Shown here in pieces: positions 1 to 7,863 of a DNA stretch of 64,000 bases (position 1 is its first letter; each line of letters starts with the position of its first letter). The stretch comes from Streptomyces beihaiensis (GTDB taxonomy: Bacteria; Actinomycetota; Actinomycetes; Streptomycetales; Streptomycetaceae). Under the pieces are notes generated by a model. The model was given only the letters and a program-made list of their open reading frames with translations, searched no databases and was not told the origin of the DNA. The position numbers were made by a program, and so were the translations under genes. The stretch lies in assembly GCF_026274175.1 (NCBI RefSeq), contig NZ_JAPHNL010000135.1, positions 1 through 64,000 of the forward strand, in the 5' to 3' direction.

Positions 1-79
1 GTCCTTCGCGGTCACGTGCATGATGCCGTTGGCGTCGATGTCGAAGGAGACCTCGATCTGCGGGACGCCGCGCGGCGGA
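1..79 (-). pseudogene. dnaK: DnaK (Hsp70) internal fragment at the left edge
   Basis: Read on the minus strand, these bases encode a DnaK segment ([17 protein letters not shown] followed by MHVTAKD), which is the substrate-binding-domain strand conserved in all bacterial Hsp70 chaperones. Upstream (to the right) the DnaK sequence stops at about base 79 and the next codons belong to a homocysteine methyltransferase in a different reading frame. The N-terminal ATPase domain is therefore not attached. The rest of dnaK would lie left of the window. DnaK is normally essential, so this is either a second copy, a remnant, or an assembly join. Confidence 0.8.
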
Positions 80-868
80 GAACGTCGACGCCCCGGTCCA
101 GCAGCGGGCGACCGCGTCCCACCGCTCGCCGCTGTTGGGGTAGACGACGACCGGTCTGCCGGTGACCCGGGCCGCGACCCGCACCGCCTCGTCCGCGTCG
201 TCCGGGGCACAGCAGTTGACGCCCACCGCGACGATCTCGTCGGCGTCGGCGACCGCCGCGAACGCCTCCTCAAGCGGCTGCCCGGCCCGCGTGCGCCCGC
301 CCGCGACGGAGTACGACAGCCACGCCGGGACGCCGAGCCCGCGCACCGCCCGCAGCAGCGCCCGCGCCTCGTCGGCGTCCGGCACGGTCTCCAGGGCGAG
401 GATGTCGGGCCGCGCGGCAGCGAGCACCTCGAGGCGCGGCCGGTGGAACGCCTCCAGGTCGGCGACGCTCAGTCCGTACCGGCCCCGGTACTCGGAGCCG
501 TCCGCGAGCACCGCCCCGTACGGCCCCGCGGACGCGGCCACCCACAGTGGCCGCCGCACCGCGGCCGCGCGCGCCGCCTCCCGCGCCAGATCGACGCTCA
601 GGGCCATGAGCCGGGCCGCCCGCTCCCGGGACGCGCCACGGCGCGCGAATCCCTCGAAGCCGGCCTGGTAGCTCGCCGTGATGGCCACGCTCGCACCGGC
701 CTCGTAGTACGCCCGGTGCGCCGCGACGATCGCGGCGGGGTCCTCGTCGAGCAGGCGCGCCGACCACAGCGCGTCGCTCAGGTCGTACCCGGCGGACTCC
801 AGCTGGTTGGACAGGCCGCCGTCGAGCACGACGGGCCCGGCGGCGATGGCGTCGAGGAGAGTGCTCAT
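80..868 (-). pseudogene. mmuM: homocysteine S-methyltransferase, C-terminus replaced
   Basis: Starting at the ATG whose first base is 868, the minus strand reads about 263 residues of a homocysteine S-methyltransferase (MmuM/pfam02574), which methylates homocysteine to methionine using S-methylmethionine or SAM. Visible family features are the N-terminal VVLDGGLSNQLE, the GAVLADGSEYRGRY loop and the first zinc-ligand motif GVNCC. Just after [13 protein letters not shown] and CWTGASTF the homology stops, before the usual terminal GGCC zinc-ligand motif, and DnaK sequence follows out of frame. Without the two terminal cysteines the enzyme should not bind zinc. No stop codon occurs in this frame before the window edge. 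The reading frame looks otherwise intact, so the break is recent or artefactual. Confidence 0.8.
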
Positions 869-936
869 GCGCTGACGCTAGTCGACGGACTGTCCTGGCA
901 GACGTGTTGACCTCCCCGTGACGCGCCCTTACGTTC

Positions 937-979
937 TCGATGTTCGTCATCACAGATAGTGACCGAAATCTCGAACATC
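937..979. promoter_or_regulatory. inverted-repeat operator candidate upstream of GH43
   Basis: GATGTTCG (939-946) and CGAACATC (972-979) form a perfect 8-bp inverted repeat with a 25-bp spacer; a related CGAGCATCGAACG follows at about 985. It lies 43 bp before the GH43 start and 70 bp before the divergent methyltransferase start. Such spaced repeats resemble DeoR- or GntR-type operators in sugar-gene promoters, but the regulator is unknown. Confidence 0.4.
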
Positions 980-1021
980 ACGTGTCGAGCATCGAACGCC
1001 GTGGACCCCTGGAGGTCTCCC

Positions 1022-2134
1022 GTGAGCCGCCCCACCCCCGCGTCCCCCGAACTGTCCTCCCGCAGAGCCCTGTTCAAGGGCGCCATGGCCGCCGGAGCGC
1101 TCGCCGCGCTCCCCTGCCTCGCCCTGCCGGGCAGCGCCGACGCCGCGACGGGCGGCGGACTCGGCGGCCCCCGCTCCGCCGCCTACCGCAACCCGATCGT
1201 CGAACGGCGCGCCGACCCGCACATCCACCGGCACACCGACGGCTTCTACTACTTCACGGCCACCGTGCCCGAGTACGACCGCATCGTGCTGCGCCGCTCA
1301 CGTACGCTCCAAGGGCTGTCCAGGGCCGAGGAGTCGGTGATCTGGCGCAAGCACGCCACGGGAGTCATGGGGGCGCACATCTGGGCGCCGGAGATCCACC
1401 GCATCGGCGGCAAGTGGTACATCTACTTCGCCTCCGCGCCCGCCGAGAGCGTCTGGGACATCCGGATCTGGGTCCTGGAGAACGGCAACCGCGATCCGTT
1501 CCAGGGGAGTTGGACGGAGAGGGGGCAGATCAAGACGGCCTGGGAGACGTTCTCGCTCGACGCCACCACGTTCACGCACCGGGGCGAGCGTTATCTCGCC
1601 TGGGCGCAGCACGAGCCCGGCATGGACAACAACACGGGCCTCTTCCTCTCCCGCATGGCGAACCCCTGGACCCTGACAGGCCCTCAGATACGCCTGTCCA
1701 CACCGGAGTACGACTGGGAGTGCGTCGGCTACAAGGTCAACGAGGGGCCCTACGCGATCCGGCGGAACGGCCGCGTCTTCCTCTCCTACTCGGCCAGCGC
1801 CACGGACTACCACTACTGCATCGGTCTGCTGACCGCCGACGCGGACCGCGACCTGATGGACCCGTCCAACTGGTCCAAGTCCGCCGAGCCCGTCTTCACC
1901 AGCGACGACACGTCCAAACAGTACGGCCCCGGCCACAACTGCTTCACCGTCGCCGAGGACGGCCGCACCGACGTGCTGGTCTACCACGCCCGCCCGTACA
2001 AGGAGATAGAGGGCGACCCGCTGCACGACCCCAACCGCCACACGCGCGTCCAGCGCCTGGGCTGGCACGCGGACGGCACCCCGGACTTCGGCGTCCCGGT
2101 CGCCGACGCGACGCGGCAAAACGAAGGAGCCTGA
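1022..2134 (+). CDS. secreted GH43 exo-alpha-1,5-L-arabinofuranosidase
   Basis: A 370-residue Tat-exported glycoside hydrolase family 43 enzyme, likely releasing arabinose from the ends of alpha-1,5-arabinan side chains of pectin. The GTG start at 1022 is chosen because GGAGG lies 8 bp upstream; earlier in-frame codons lack homology. The signal has a twin-arginine motif (SRRALFK) and ends near GSADA. The five-blade propeller residues are visible: general-base Asp in ERRADPHI, WAPEIH, and the general-acid Glu in YKVNEGP. The ADPHIHRHTDGFYYFTAT and MGAHIWAPEIH stretches resemble the GH43_26 type described from S. avermitilis; this subfamily match is from memory. It lacks the CBM42 seen on some relatives. 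The next GH43 gene starts 1 bp after its stop, so the two are probably cotranscribed. Confidence 0.85.
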   Translation: MSRPTPASPELSSRRALFKGAMAAGALAALPCLALPGSADAATGGGLGGPRSAAYRNPIVERRADPHIHRHTDGFYYFTATVPEYDRIVLRRSRTLQGLSRAEESVIWRKHATGVMGAHIWAPEIHRIGGKWYIYFASAPAESVWDIRIWVLENGNRDPFQGSWTERGQIKTAWETFSLDATTFTHRGERYLAWAQHEPGMDNNTGLFLSRMANPWTLTGPQIRLSTPEYDWECVGYKVNEGPYAIRRNGRVFLSYSASATDYHYCIGLLTADADRDLMDPSNWSKSAEPVFTSDDTSKQYGPGHNCFTVAEDGRTDVLVYHARPYKEIEGDPLHDPNRHTRVQRLGWHADGTPDFGVPVADATRQNEGA

Positions 2135-2135
2135 G

Positions 2136-3551
2136 ATGAGACGCGCCTACGCGATCCTGCTGGCCCTCTGCCTGTCCCTGGCCGGTGCCCTGCTCGGCGC
2201 GGGAACCGCCCAGGCCGCCCCGGAGAGCATCCTCAACGGCATCCGGTTCACCGACACGTCCGGCGGCCCCGTGCACGCGCACGGCGGCGGCGTGATCAAG
2301 GTCGGCCAGTACTACTACTGGTTCGGCGAGGACCGCAACAGCGACAACACCTTCCGGTCCGTCGACGCCTACCGCTCCACCGACCTGACGCACTGGGAGT
2401 TCCGCAACCACGTCCTGACCCAGAGCTCCGCCGCCGAGCTGGCCACCGCCGACATCGAGCGGCCCAAGGTCATCTACAACGCGGCCACCGGCGAGTTCGT
2501 GATGTGGATGCACAAGGAGAACGGCAGCGACTACACCGAGGCCCGTGCGGCCGTAGCCGTCTCGGACACGGTCGACGGGACCTACGCCTACAAGGGCAGC
2601 TTCCGCCCGCTCGGCCAGTACATGTCCCGTGACATCACCGCCTTCGTCGACTCCGACGGCACCGGCTACATGGTCTCGGCTGCCAAGAACAACTACGACC
2701 TGCACATCTACAAGCTCACCGCCGACTACACCGGCATCGCGAGTCTGGCCGCCAACCCCTGGGCGGGCGCCCACCGGGAGGCTCCGGCCCTCTTCGAGCG
2801 CGACGGCGTCTACTTCATGCTCACCTCCGGCTCGACCGGCTGGAACCCCAACCAGCAGCAGTACGCGACCGCCACCAGCGTCACCGGCCCCTGGACCGCC
2901 ATGAAGAACGTCGGCGACTCCACCGCCTTCGGGTCCCAGACCGCGTACGTGCTGCCCGTCCAGGGCGCCTCCGGCACCTCGTACCTGTACATGGGCGACC
3001 GGTGGGGCAACTCCTTCGGCGGGACCGTCAACGACTCCCGGTACGTGTGGCTGCCGCTGGCCTTCCCGACCTCCACCTCGCTGTCGATGTCCTGGTCGCC
3101 GGAGATCACCGTCGACACGGCCGCCGGGACCGTCACCGGCACCGCGGCCACGTACGACACGCTCGTCGCCCGGCACAGCGGCAAGTGCGCCGACGTCACC
3201 AGCCGGTCGCTGTGGCAGGGCACCCGGATCAAGCAGTACGACTGCAACGGCGGCGCCAACCAGAAGTACTGGTTCAGGCCCGTCGGCAGCGGCTACTACC
3301 AGCTCGTCGTCGAGAACAGTTCCCTGTGCGTGCGGGAGAACGCGAGCGACGTCACCCAGGAGGACTGCGACACGTCCGATCCCGCCCAGCAGTGGGCGCC
3401 CGCCACGGCCACCGGCACCTACCTGAACATCACGTCCCGCGCGAGCGGCGAGTGCCTGGACGTGTCCGGCGCCTCCACCGCCAACGGCGCCGCCGTCATC
3501 ACCTACAGCTGCAACGGCGGCACCAACCAGCAGTGGAAACTCGGGGCATGA
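2136..3551 (+). CDS. secreted GH43 exo-beta-1,3-galactanase-like enzyme with CBM13
   Basis: A 471-residue secreted enzyme with a Sec-type signal peptide (about residues 1-28, ending AQAAP), a GH43 propeller (about 30-335) and a C-terminal ricin-B/CBM13 trefoil (about 345-471, with GKCADVTSRS, QKYWF and QQWKL repeats). GH43 plus CBM13 is the architecture of Streptomyces exo-beta-1,3-galactanases, which shorten the galactan backbone of type II arabinogalactans. HAHGGGVIKVGQYYYWFGED, DIERPKVIYN and the acidic REAPALFERDGVYF motif fit that subfamily. The ATG overlaps the upstream operon by spacing of 1 bp and has AAGGAG 7 bp ahead. The gene ends 15 bp from the convergent PL4 gene. Substrate specificity is inferred. 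Confidence 0.82.
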   Translation: MRRAYAILLALCLSLAGALLGAGTAQAAPESILNGIRFTDTSGGPVHAHGGGVIKVGQYYYWFGEDRNSDNTFRSVDAYRSTDLTHWEFRNHVLTQSSAAELATADIERPKVIYNAATGEFVMWMHKENGSDYTEARAAVAVSDTVDGTYAYKGSFRPLGQYMSRDITAFVDSDGTGYMVSAAKNNYDLHIYKLTADYTGIASLAANPWAGAHREAPALFERDGVYFMLTSGSTGWNPNQQQYATATSVTGPWTAMKNVGDSTAFGSQTAYVLPVQGASGTSYLYMGDRWGNSFGGTVNDSRYVWLPLAFPTSTSLSMSWSPEITVDTAAGTVTGTAATYDTLVARHSGKCADVTSRSLWQGTRIKQYDCNGGANQKYWFRPVGSGYYQLVVENSSLCVRENASDVTQEDCDTSDPAQQWAPATATGTYLNITSRASGECLDVSGASTANGAAVITYSCNGGTNQQWKLGA

Positions 3552-3566
3552 CGCTACATCAGCCGG

Positions 3567-5237
3567 TCATTCCAGCAGGTCGATCGCGTCGATCGCCGTG
3601 CCCGCGCTGAGGTAGGAGGTCGTACCGGAGCCGCTGACCACATAGATCCTCAGCGTGTTGTACGCACTGGCGTCCGTCTGCCAGGCGGACGCCGGGACGC
3701 TGTACGTGAACGTGTGGTTGTTGCCCCGGTACGACCCCACCGTCAGGGAGCGGGTGCTCGGCTGCGCCGGCGGGGAGGGGATCGCCGAGGTCCAGGAGTC
3801 GTTGACGACGACCTGCGGGCGGCCGTTCGCGTACGCGGTCGTCACGCCGATGCGCAGGGTGTGCGCCGCCGCCAGCTGCGCGGCGGTGAGCCGGAAGTAG
3901 ACGATGATGCCGCTGTTGACGTCCTTCCACAGGTAGCAGGGGAACGCCGACGTCTCGCTTCCGCTGCCGATGACGACGTTGCCCTTCCAGGGCGCGGCGC
4001 GCACGTCGGACGGGTGGGCGTACGTCATCAGCTCCGCGTTCTTGAAGCCGCCCGGCGTGCCGTCCCAGTCGTTGATCCGCCAGATCGCGCTCGCGTTGGA
4101 GGGATCGTTCGAGGACGGGACCGTGATGGTGTGGAGCGTGGTCGTGCCGCCCGCCGTGACCGTCACCGAGCCGGTGTGCACGGCCAGTTCGCCCTTGTAC
4201 ACGGTGAGCGTGTAGGTGCCCGGCAGAACGCGTGTGATCGAGAAGTAGCCGTCCGAGTCGCGCGCCGAACCCCAGTACTGCGCGGCCGAGTTGGCCAGCC
4301 CGACCGTGTACGGGTACGACGTGTCACGGCCCGCGATCCCCACGCCTGCCACGCGCCCGCGCCCGCCCGCCGCGACATACCCCGAGATGCCGAGCGAGTC
4401 CGCCCAGGAGGTGTCGATGTTCGCGTGGTGGAGCGAGGACGAGGGCGCGCCGCCGTCCGTGAAGGCGATGACGTACGGGCCCTGGAGCCCGAACCGCTCG
4501 GCCTCCGTCTGGTTCTCCCCGTAGTAGAGGATCTCGTAGATGCCGCCGCCGTCCGCGCTCTGGTGGCGAAGCAGCGAGCGGTAGAACGGGCCGCCGGACG
4601 CCTTCTCGTGGTTGGAGCGCACCATGTACAGACCGACGCCGCCCGCGCTCCAGCCGATGTAGTCGTAGTCGATGACGCGCAGCTTCGAGTAGTGCTTCGA
4701 CCTGGTCTGGCCGTCCGACTTCTCGAAGACGTCCTTGGCCTCGATCAGGGTGGGCGCGTAGGTGTACGAGTCGGGCTGGTCGTTGAGGAACTTGCCCGCC
4801 TGGACGCGGACGATGTAGCGCGTGGCGCTGACCGTGCCGTCGGCCTTGTTCGTCCAGATGTAGACGTTGTTCTCGCCGCTGCGGGCCGCGTAGTACAGCC
4901 TCAGCGTCTTGTACGTGACCGAGATCAGGATCGTCGGACCGGACTGCCTGATCGTGACCGTGGAGGCGCCGAGGCCCGACTCGATGTGCGAGTTCTTGCC
5001 GCCGTAGCCCTGGTACTCGGTGCCCTTGTAGACGAGCGAGGACAGGTCGCCGTTGGCCTTGCTGACCTTGAAGACGAGGCTCGCGCCGGTGTTCACCACG
5101 TAGTGCGAGCCGTCGTCGCCGTAGCCGAAGGCCGCCGCGGAGGCGGGAAGGGAGAGCGGCCCGGCGACGGCCGCCGCGGCGGCGGCCGAGGCCGCGGACG
5201 CCATGAGGGTGCGACGGCGCACGGTGTTCTCGGGCAT
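3567..5237 (-). CDS. secreted PL4 rhamnogalacturonan lyase
   Basis: A 556-residue Tat-exported polysaccharide lyase of family 4, which cleaves the rhamnose-galacturonate backbone of rhamnogalacturonan-I by beta-elimination. The signal carries VRRRTLMASAAS. Three domains follow: a beta-sandwich catalytic domain (about 35-290, with GYGGKNSHIESGL and YDYIGWSAGG), a short fibronectin-III-like domain (about 295-375, GYFSITRVLPGTYTLTVYKG), and a jelly-roll carbohydrate-binding domain (about 385-556, starting IWRINDWDGTPGGFKN). This three-domain layout is diagnostic of PL4. An AGAAGGGC ribosome site precedes the ATG. It is divergently transcribed from the acetylesterase over a region with LacI-type operators, which suggests common induction by pectin fragments. 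Confidence 0.88.
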   Translation of the reverse strand: MPENTVRRRTLMASAASAAAAAAVAGPLSLPASAAAFGYGDDGSHYVVNTGASLVFKVSKANGDLSSLVYKGTEYQGYGGKNSHIESGLGASTVTIRQSGPTILISVTYKTLRLYYAARSGENNVYIWTNKADGTVSATRYIVRVQAGKFLNDQPDSYTYAPTLIEAKDVFEKSDGQTRSKHYSKLRVIDYDYIGWSAGGVGLYMVRSNHEKASGGPFYRSLLRHQSADGGGIYEILYYGENQTEAERFGLQGPYVIAFTDGGAPSSSLHHANIDTSWADSLGISGYVAAGGRGRVAGVGIAGRDTSYPYTVGLANSAAQYWGSARDSDGYFSITRVLPGTYTLTVYKGELAVHTGSVTVTAGGTTTLHTITVPSSNDPSNASAIWRINDWDGTPGGFKNAELMTYAHPSDVRAAPWKGNVVIGSGSETSAFPCYLWKDVNSGIIVYFRLTAAQLAAAHTLRIGVTTAYANGRPQVVVNDSWTSAIPSPPAQPSTRSLTVGSYRGNNHTFTYSVPASAWQTDASAYNTLRIYVVSGSGTTSYLSAGTAIDAIDLLE

Positions 5238-5348
5238 GACGGTGCCCTTCTGTGTGGGGTGGTGGTGCGGGTGGTTCGGGAGCGTGACAGTCGAACGGCG
5301 TTCGCGAAACCCCCCGCTCAGAAAGGGAGTTGGGAAATCGGCCCATTT

Positions 5349-5383
5349 ACTTGAATCGTTGCAAGAGGTCTAGAAAGCGCTTG
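5349..5383. promoter_or_regulatory. LacI-family operator candidates in the PL4/CE12 divergent promoter
   Basis: CTTGAATCGTTGCAAG (about 5350-5365) is an imperfect palindrome centred on CG, and AAGCGCTT (5375-5382, inside GAAAGCGCTTGC) is a perfect one. CG-centred palindromes of this form are typical LacI-family operators in actinobacterial sugar loci. They sit between the divergent lyase (start 5237) and acetylesterase (start 5450). No intact LacI gene is adjacent. Confidence 0.5.
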
Positions 5384-5449
5384 CCCCCTCGGCTATGGTC
5401 CTGCGCCGGTGCCTGCCCGGGCGCCGTCGGCACTCGTGAGGAGCCCACA

Positions 5450-6535
5450 GTGAGACCGAGACGACGTCCCGCCGTCGCGTCCATGTCCGTGTCCCTGGCC
5501 ACCGTCGCCGCCGTCGCCGCGATCGCCGCCGCGGGCGCGCTGACGCCCGTCCGTGCCGCCCCGGGGGCGGCCGCCGCCCGAGGGCTCCGCCACTGCACCG
5601 GAACCGCCCCCGTGACCTGCCACTTCGACGTGCCGCCCGGCGACTACGACGTACGCGTCGAACTGGGCGGCGACGCGGCGGGCAGCACCTCGGTCAGCGG
5701 CGAGACCCGGCGCGCCCTGCTCGCCGAGACGCCCACCGCGCCGGGGCGTACGGTCCACGGCTCCTTCACGGTGGACGTCCGCACCCCTGAAGGCGAGCCG
5801 ACCGGTCCCGAGGGCAGCGACGGGCTCGACCTCACCTTCGCCGGAACCGCCCCCGAGCTTGCATCGATTCAGGTCAGGCCCGCCCGCCCCACCACACCGA
5901 AGATCTACGTCATCGGCGACTCCACCGTGTGCGACCAGCCCGCCGCCCCGTACACCGGCTGGGCGCAGGAGCTGCCCCAGTACTTCAAGCGGGGCGTGTC
6001 CGTCGCCAACTACGCCGACTCGGGCGAGAGCACGGTCACCTACCTCGCCGACCCGAGGCTCTTCGCCACCGTGAAGCCGCTGATCCGGCCGGGCGACCTC
6101 GCCCTGATCCAGCTCGCCCACAACGACAAGACGACCGACGAGGCCACCTACCGGGCCAACCTGGAGAAGCTGGTGGCCGGGGTGCGCGTGCAGGGCGGCA
6201 GGCCGGTCCTGGTGACACCGATCGTGCGCCGCTGGTTCAACAGGGACGGCACGCTCGACAACGGCATCGCGCTCATCGTCAACGGCCTCGGCGTCGACCT
6301 GCCCGGGGTCATGCGCCAGGTGGCGGCCGCCGAACGTGTGCCGCTGATCGACCTGACCGCGCGCACCAAGGCGGCCGTGGAGGCGCTCGGCCCCGAGGCG
6401 TCCAAGGGCCTGTACCTCTACGACGAGAAACGTGACAACACCCACACATCGGTCCGGGGCGCGACCGAATACGCCGGTTTCGTCCGGGACGCGCTGCGTG
6501 ACCAGGGGCTCGTGGCGCGCCGGGTCGTGCGCTGA
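5450..6535 (+). CDS. secreted SGNH rhamnogalacturonan acetylesterase (CE12)
   Basis: A 361-residue SGNH/GDSL esterase that would remove acetyl groups from rhamnogalacturonan so the lyase can act. The GTG start at 5450 lies after GAGGAG; upstream in-frame sequence is not protein-like. An N-terminal secretion signal (about 1-38, ending VRAAPGAA) is followed by an extra beta-rich domain (about 45-135) and the esterase domain (about 140-355). Visible SGNH blocks are GDSTVCDQ (Ser nucleophile), a Gly in YADSGES, Asn in LAHND, and the Asp-His pair in the DNTHTSVRG segment, matching the RhaE/RgaE type. It is divergent from PL4 and next to the two GH43 genes, supporting a pectin-degrading role. Confidence 0.85.
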   Translation: MRPRRRPAVASMSVSLATVAAVAAIAAAGALTPVRAAPGAAAARGLRHCTGTAPVTCHFDVPPGDYDVRVELGGDAAGSTSVSGETRRALLAETPTAPGRTVHGSFTVDVRTPEGEPTGPEGSDGLDLTFAGTAPELASIQVRPARPTTPKIYVIGDSTVCDQPAAPYTGWAQELPQYFKRGVSVANYADSGESTVTYLADPRLFATVKPLIRPGDLALIQLAHNDKTTDEATYRANLEKLVAGVRVQGGRPVLVTPIVRRWFNRDGTLDNGIALIVNGLGVDLPGVMRQVAAAERVPLIDLTARTKAAVEALGPEASKGLYLYDEKRDNTHTSVRGATEYAGFVRDALRDQGLVARRVVR

Positions 6536-6612
6536 GCGCGCACGCGCTCCGGAGCCAACACGCCGTGCCGCAATGCCCGTTGCGCCCGGGTGCCGTCCTC
6601 GCTTCCGCGCGC

Positions 6613-6618
6613 TACGGT
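6613..6618 (+). promoter_or_regulatory. probable -10 box of a leaderless Nudix transcript
   Basis: TACGGT ends 6 bp before the GTG at 6625, the spacing expected when transcription starts at the start codon. No ribosome site precedes the GTG. No clear -35 was found. Confidence 0.4.
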
Positions 6619-6624
6619 TGGCGG

Positions 6625-7062
6625 GTGGACTCCCCTCCCGAAAACCGGCTCGCCGCCGCGGTGGTCACGCTCGGCGGGCGCGTTCTGCTGGTCAGACGCA
6701 GTGAGACCGAGCGGTTCCTGCCGCGCGTGTGGGGCGTTCCCTGCGGAAAGCTCGAACCGGGGGAGCGTCCCGAGGACGGTGTGCTGCGTGAGCTCAAGGA
6801 GGAGACCGGGCTGCTCGGCGCGGTCGTGCGCAAGGTCGGCGAATCCTCCTTCGTCAGCCGATACCGAGGCCGAGAGGTGAAGAACCGGCAGGACAACTTC
6901 CTCGTCTACCCGCTCACCACCGACATCGCGCTGCCACTCGCCGACCAGGCCGCGGCGTGGCTGTGGCCCCACGAACTCGACACCGTGGAGGTCGACGACT
7001 ACAACCGGGAGATCGTGGCGCAGGCCGGGCCGTATCTGCGTGATCCGCGTGACCACGCCTGA
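6625..7062 (+). CDS. Nudix hydrolase
   Basis: A 145-residue Nudix-fold hydrolase that would cleave a nucleoside-diphosphate-linked substrate, with Mg2+ held by the Nudix helix. The Nudix box is clear: GKLEPGERPEDGVLRELKEE, with the catalytic REL..EE glutamates. The upstream strand RLAAAVVTLGGRVLLVRR is typical. The GTG at 6625 fits a leaderless start; a start at 6565 would add 20 residues of low-complexity sequence. The exact substrate cannot be read from sequence; the compact size suits MutT/ADP-ribose-type members. It converges with the cupin gene 32 bp downstream. Confidence 0.85.
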   Translation: MDSPPENRLAAAVVTLGGRVLLVRRSETERFLPRVWGVPCGKLEPGERPEDGVLRELKEETGLLGAVVRKVGESSFVSRYRGREVKNRQDNFLVYPLTTDIALPLADQAAAWLWPHELDTVEVDDYNREIVAQAGPYLRDPRDHA

Positions 7063-7094
7063 CGCCGGTTGGCTCAAACCCGCTCACGGGCGCC

Positions 7095-7841
7095 TCACCC
7101 ACGCGTGAGAAGAGCCGCCAGCGCCTCCAGTTCCGTCACGTACTCCGTGGCGTCCAGCGGCGTCTTCGCCACCTCGGCCGCGTGCGGGTCGGCGTCCGCG
7201 GCGAGGAAGACATCCGTGTGGCGGCGACGGCCCGCGCCCGTCTCCAGGAACAGCGTGACCGTCGGGGCCGCGGCCGTCGTCCGGACCCGGTGCAGGGTGT
7301 GGGACGGCAGGGCGTAACTGCTGCCCGCCGGGTACTCGGCGACGTGCGCCAGATCAAGGCGCGCCGCGCCGGCCGGTTCCAGGAGCCAGTCCGCGGCACC
7401 GTCCGACAGGGACTCGCGGTAGCGGGCCGCCGCCCGGCCGGCTCGCGGGTCGGTCGCGGGAGCGAAAAGCTCCATGCGCAGCGAGCCGCGCACCACGGAC
7501 GAGGCGAGCGGTGAGCGGTGGTTGTGGATGTCCTCCGGCGCCCGCGCGCCCGGCCGCCACACGTGGGCGCGGAGCATGTGGTGCGGGCCGCCGTCGATGA
7601 GCAGCAGCTTGTCGAAGCCCAGGACGTGCCGGTACGAGAGCCGGGCGCGGCGCGCCGTGTCGTCGCCGCCCGCCGCGCCGTCCGCCGCGAGGTCCCGTAC
7701 GAGACCGGCCAGCCGCTCCGGCGTGCCCAGGCGCGCGACCACGTCACGGGCCGCGCGGGTCAGATCCGCCTCGGGGGCCGCCACGTCCAGGGCCTCGCCG
7801 AGCAGCCGCCGCGCCGAAGCCACCAGTCGACCACCCGCCAT
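7095..7841 (-). CDS. uncharacterised cupin-like protein
   Basis: A 248-residue protein of no family I can name with confidence. The central region (about 80-215) reads as a cupin: DIHNHRSPLASSVVRGSLRMELF carries a His-x-His pair and a following beta-strand, and SSYALPSHTLHRVRTT supplies a second His motif, as in cysteine-dioxygenase-like metal cupins. The N-terminal third (GEALDVAA, RAARDVVARL) is helical. The ATG at 7841 has GGGAGG upstream; longer starts run into the preceding gene. It lies 22 bp after a 459-residue membrane protein gene and is probably cotranscribed with it. A metal-dependent dioxygenase or isomerase role is possible but unproven. Confidence 0.6.
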   Translation of the reverse strand: MAGGRLVASARRLLGEALDVAAPEADLTRAARDVVARLGTPERLAGLVRDLAADGAAGGDDTARRARLSYRHVLGFDKLLLIDGGPHHMLRAHVWRPGARAPEDIHNHRSPLASSVVRGSLRMELFAPATDPRAGRAAARYRESLSDGAADWLLEPAGAARLDLAHVAEYPAGSSYALPSHTLHRVRTTAAAPTVTLFLETGAGRRRHTDVFLAADADPHAAEVAKTPLDATEYVTELEALAALLTRG

Positions 7842-7863
7842 ACGCCCTCCCGGTACCGCCGCC

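Noticed and set aside
940-2139. Long open frames antisense to or out of phase with GH43 and other genes across the window
   Set aside because: They are Arg/Pro/Gly-rich shadow frames caused by high third-position GC and have no ribosome sites or family motifs.
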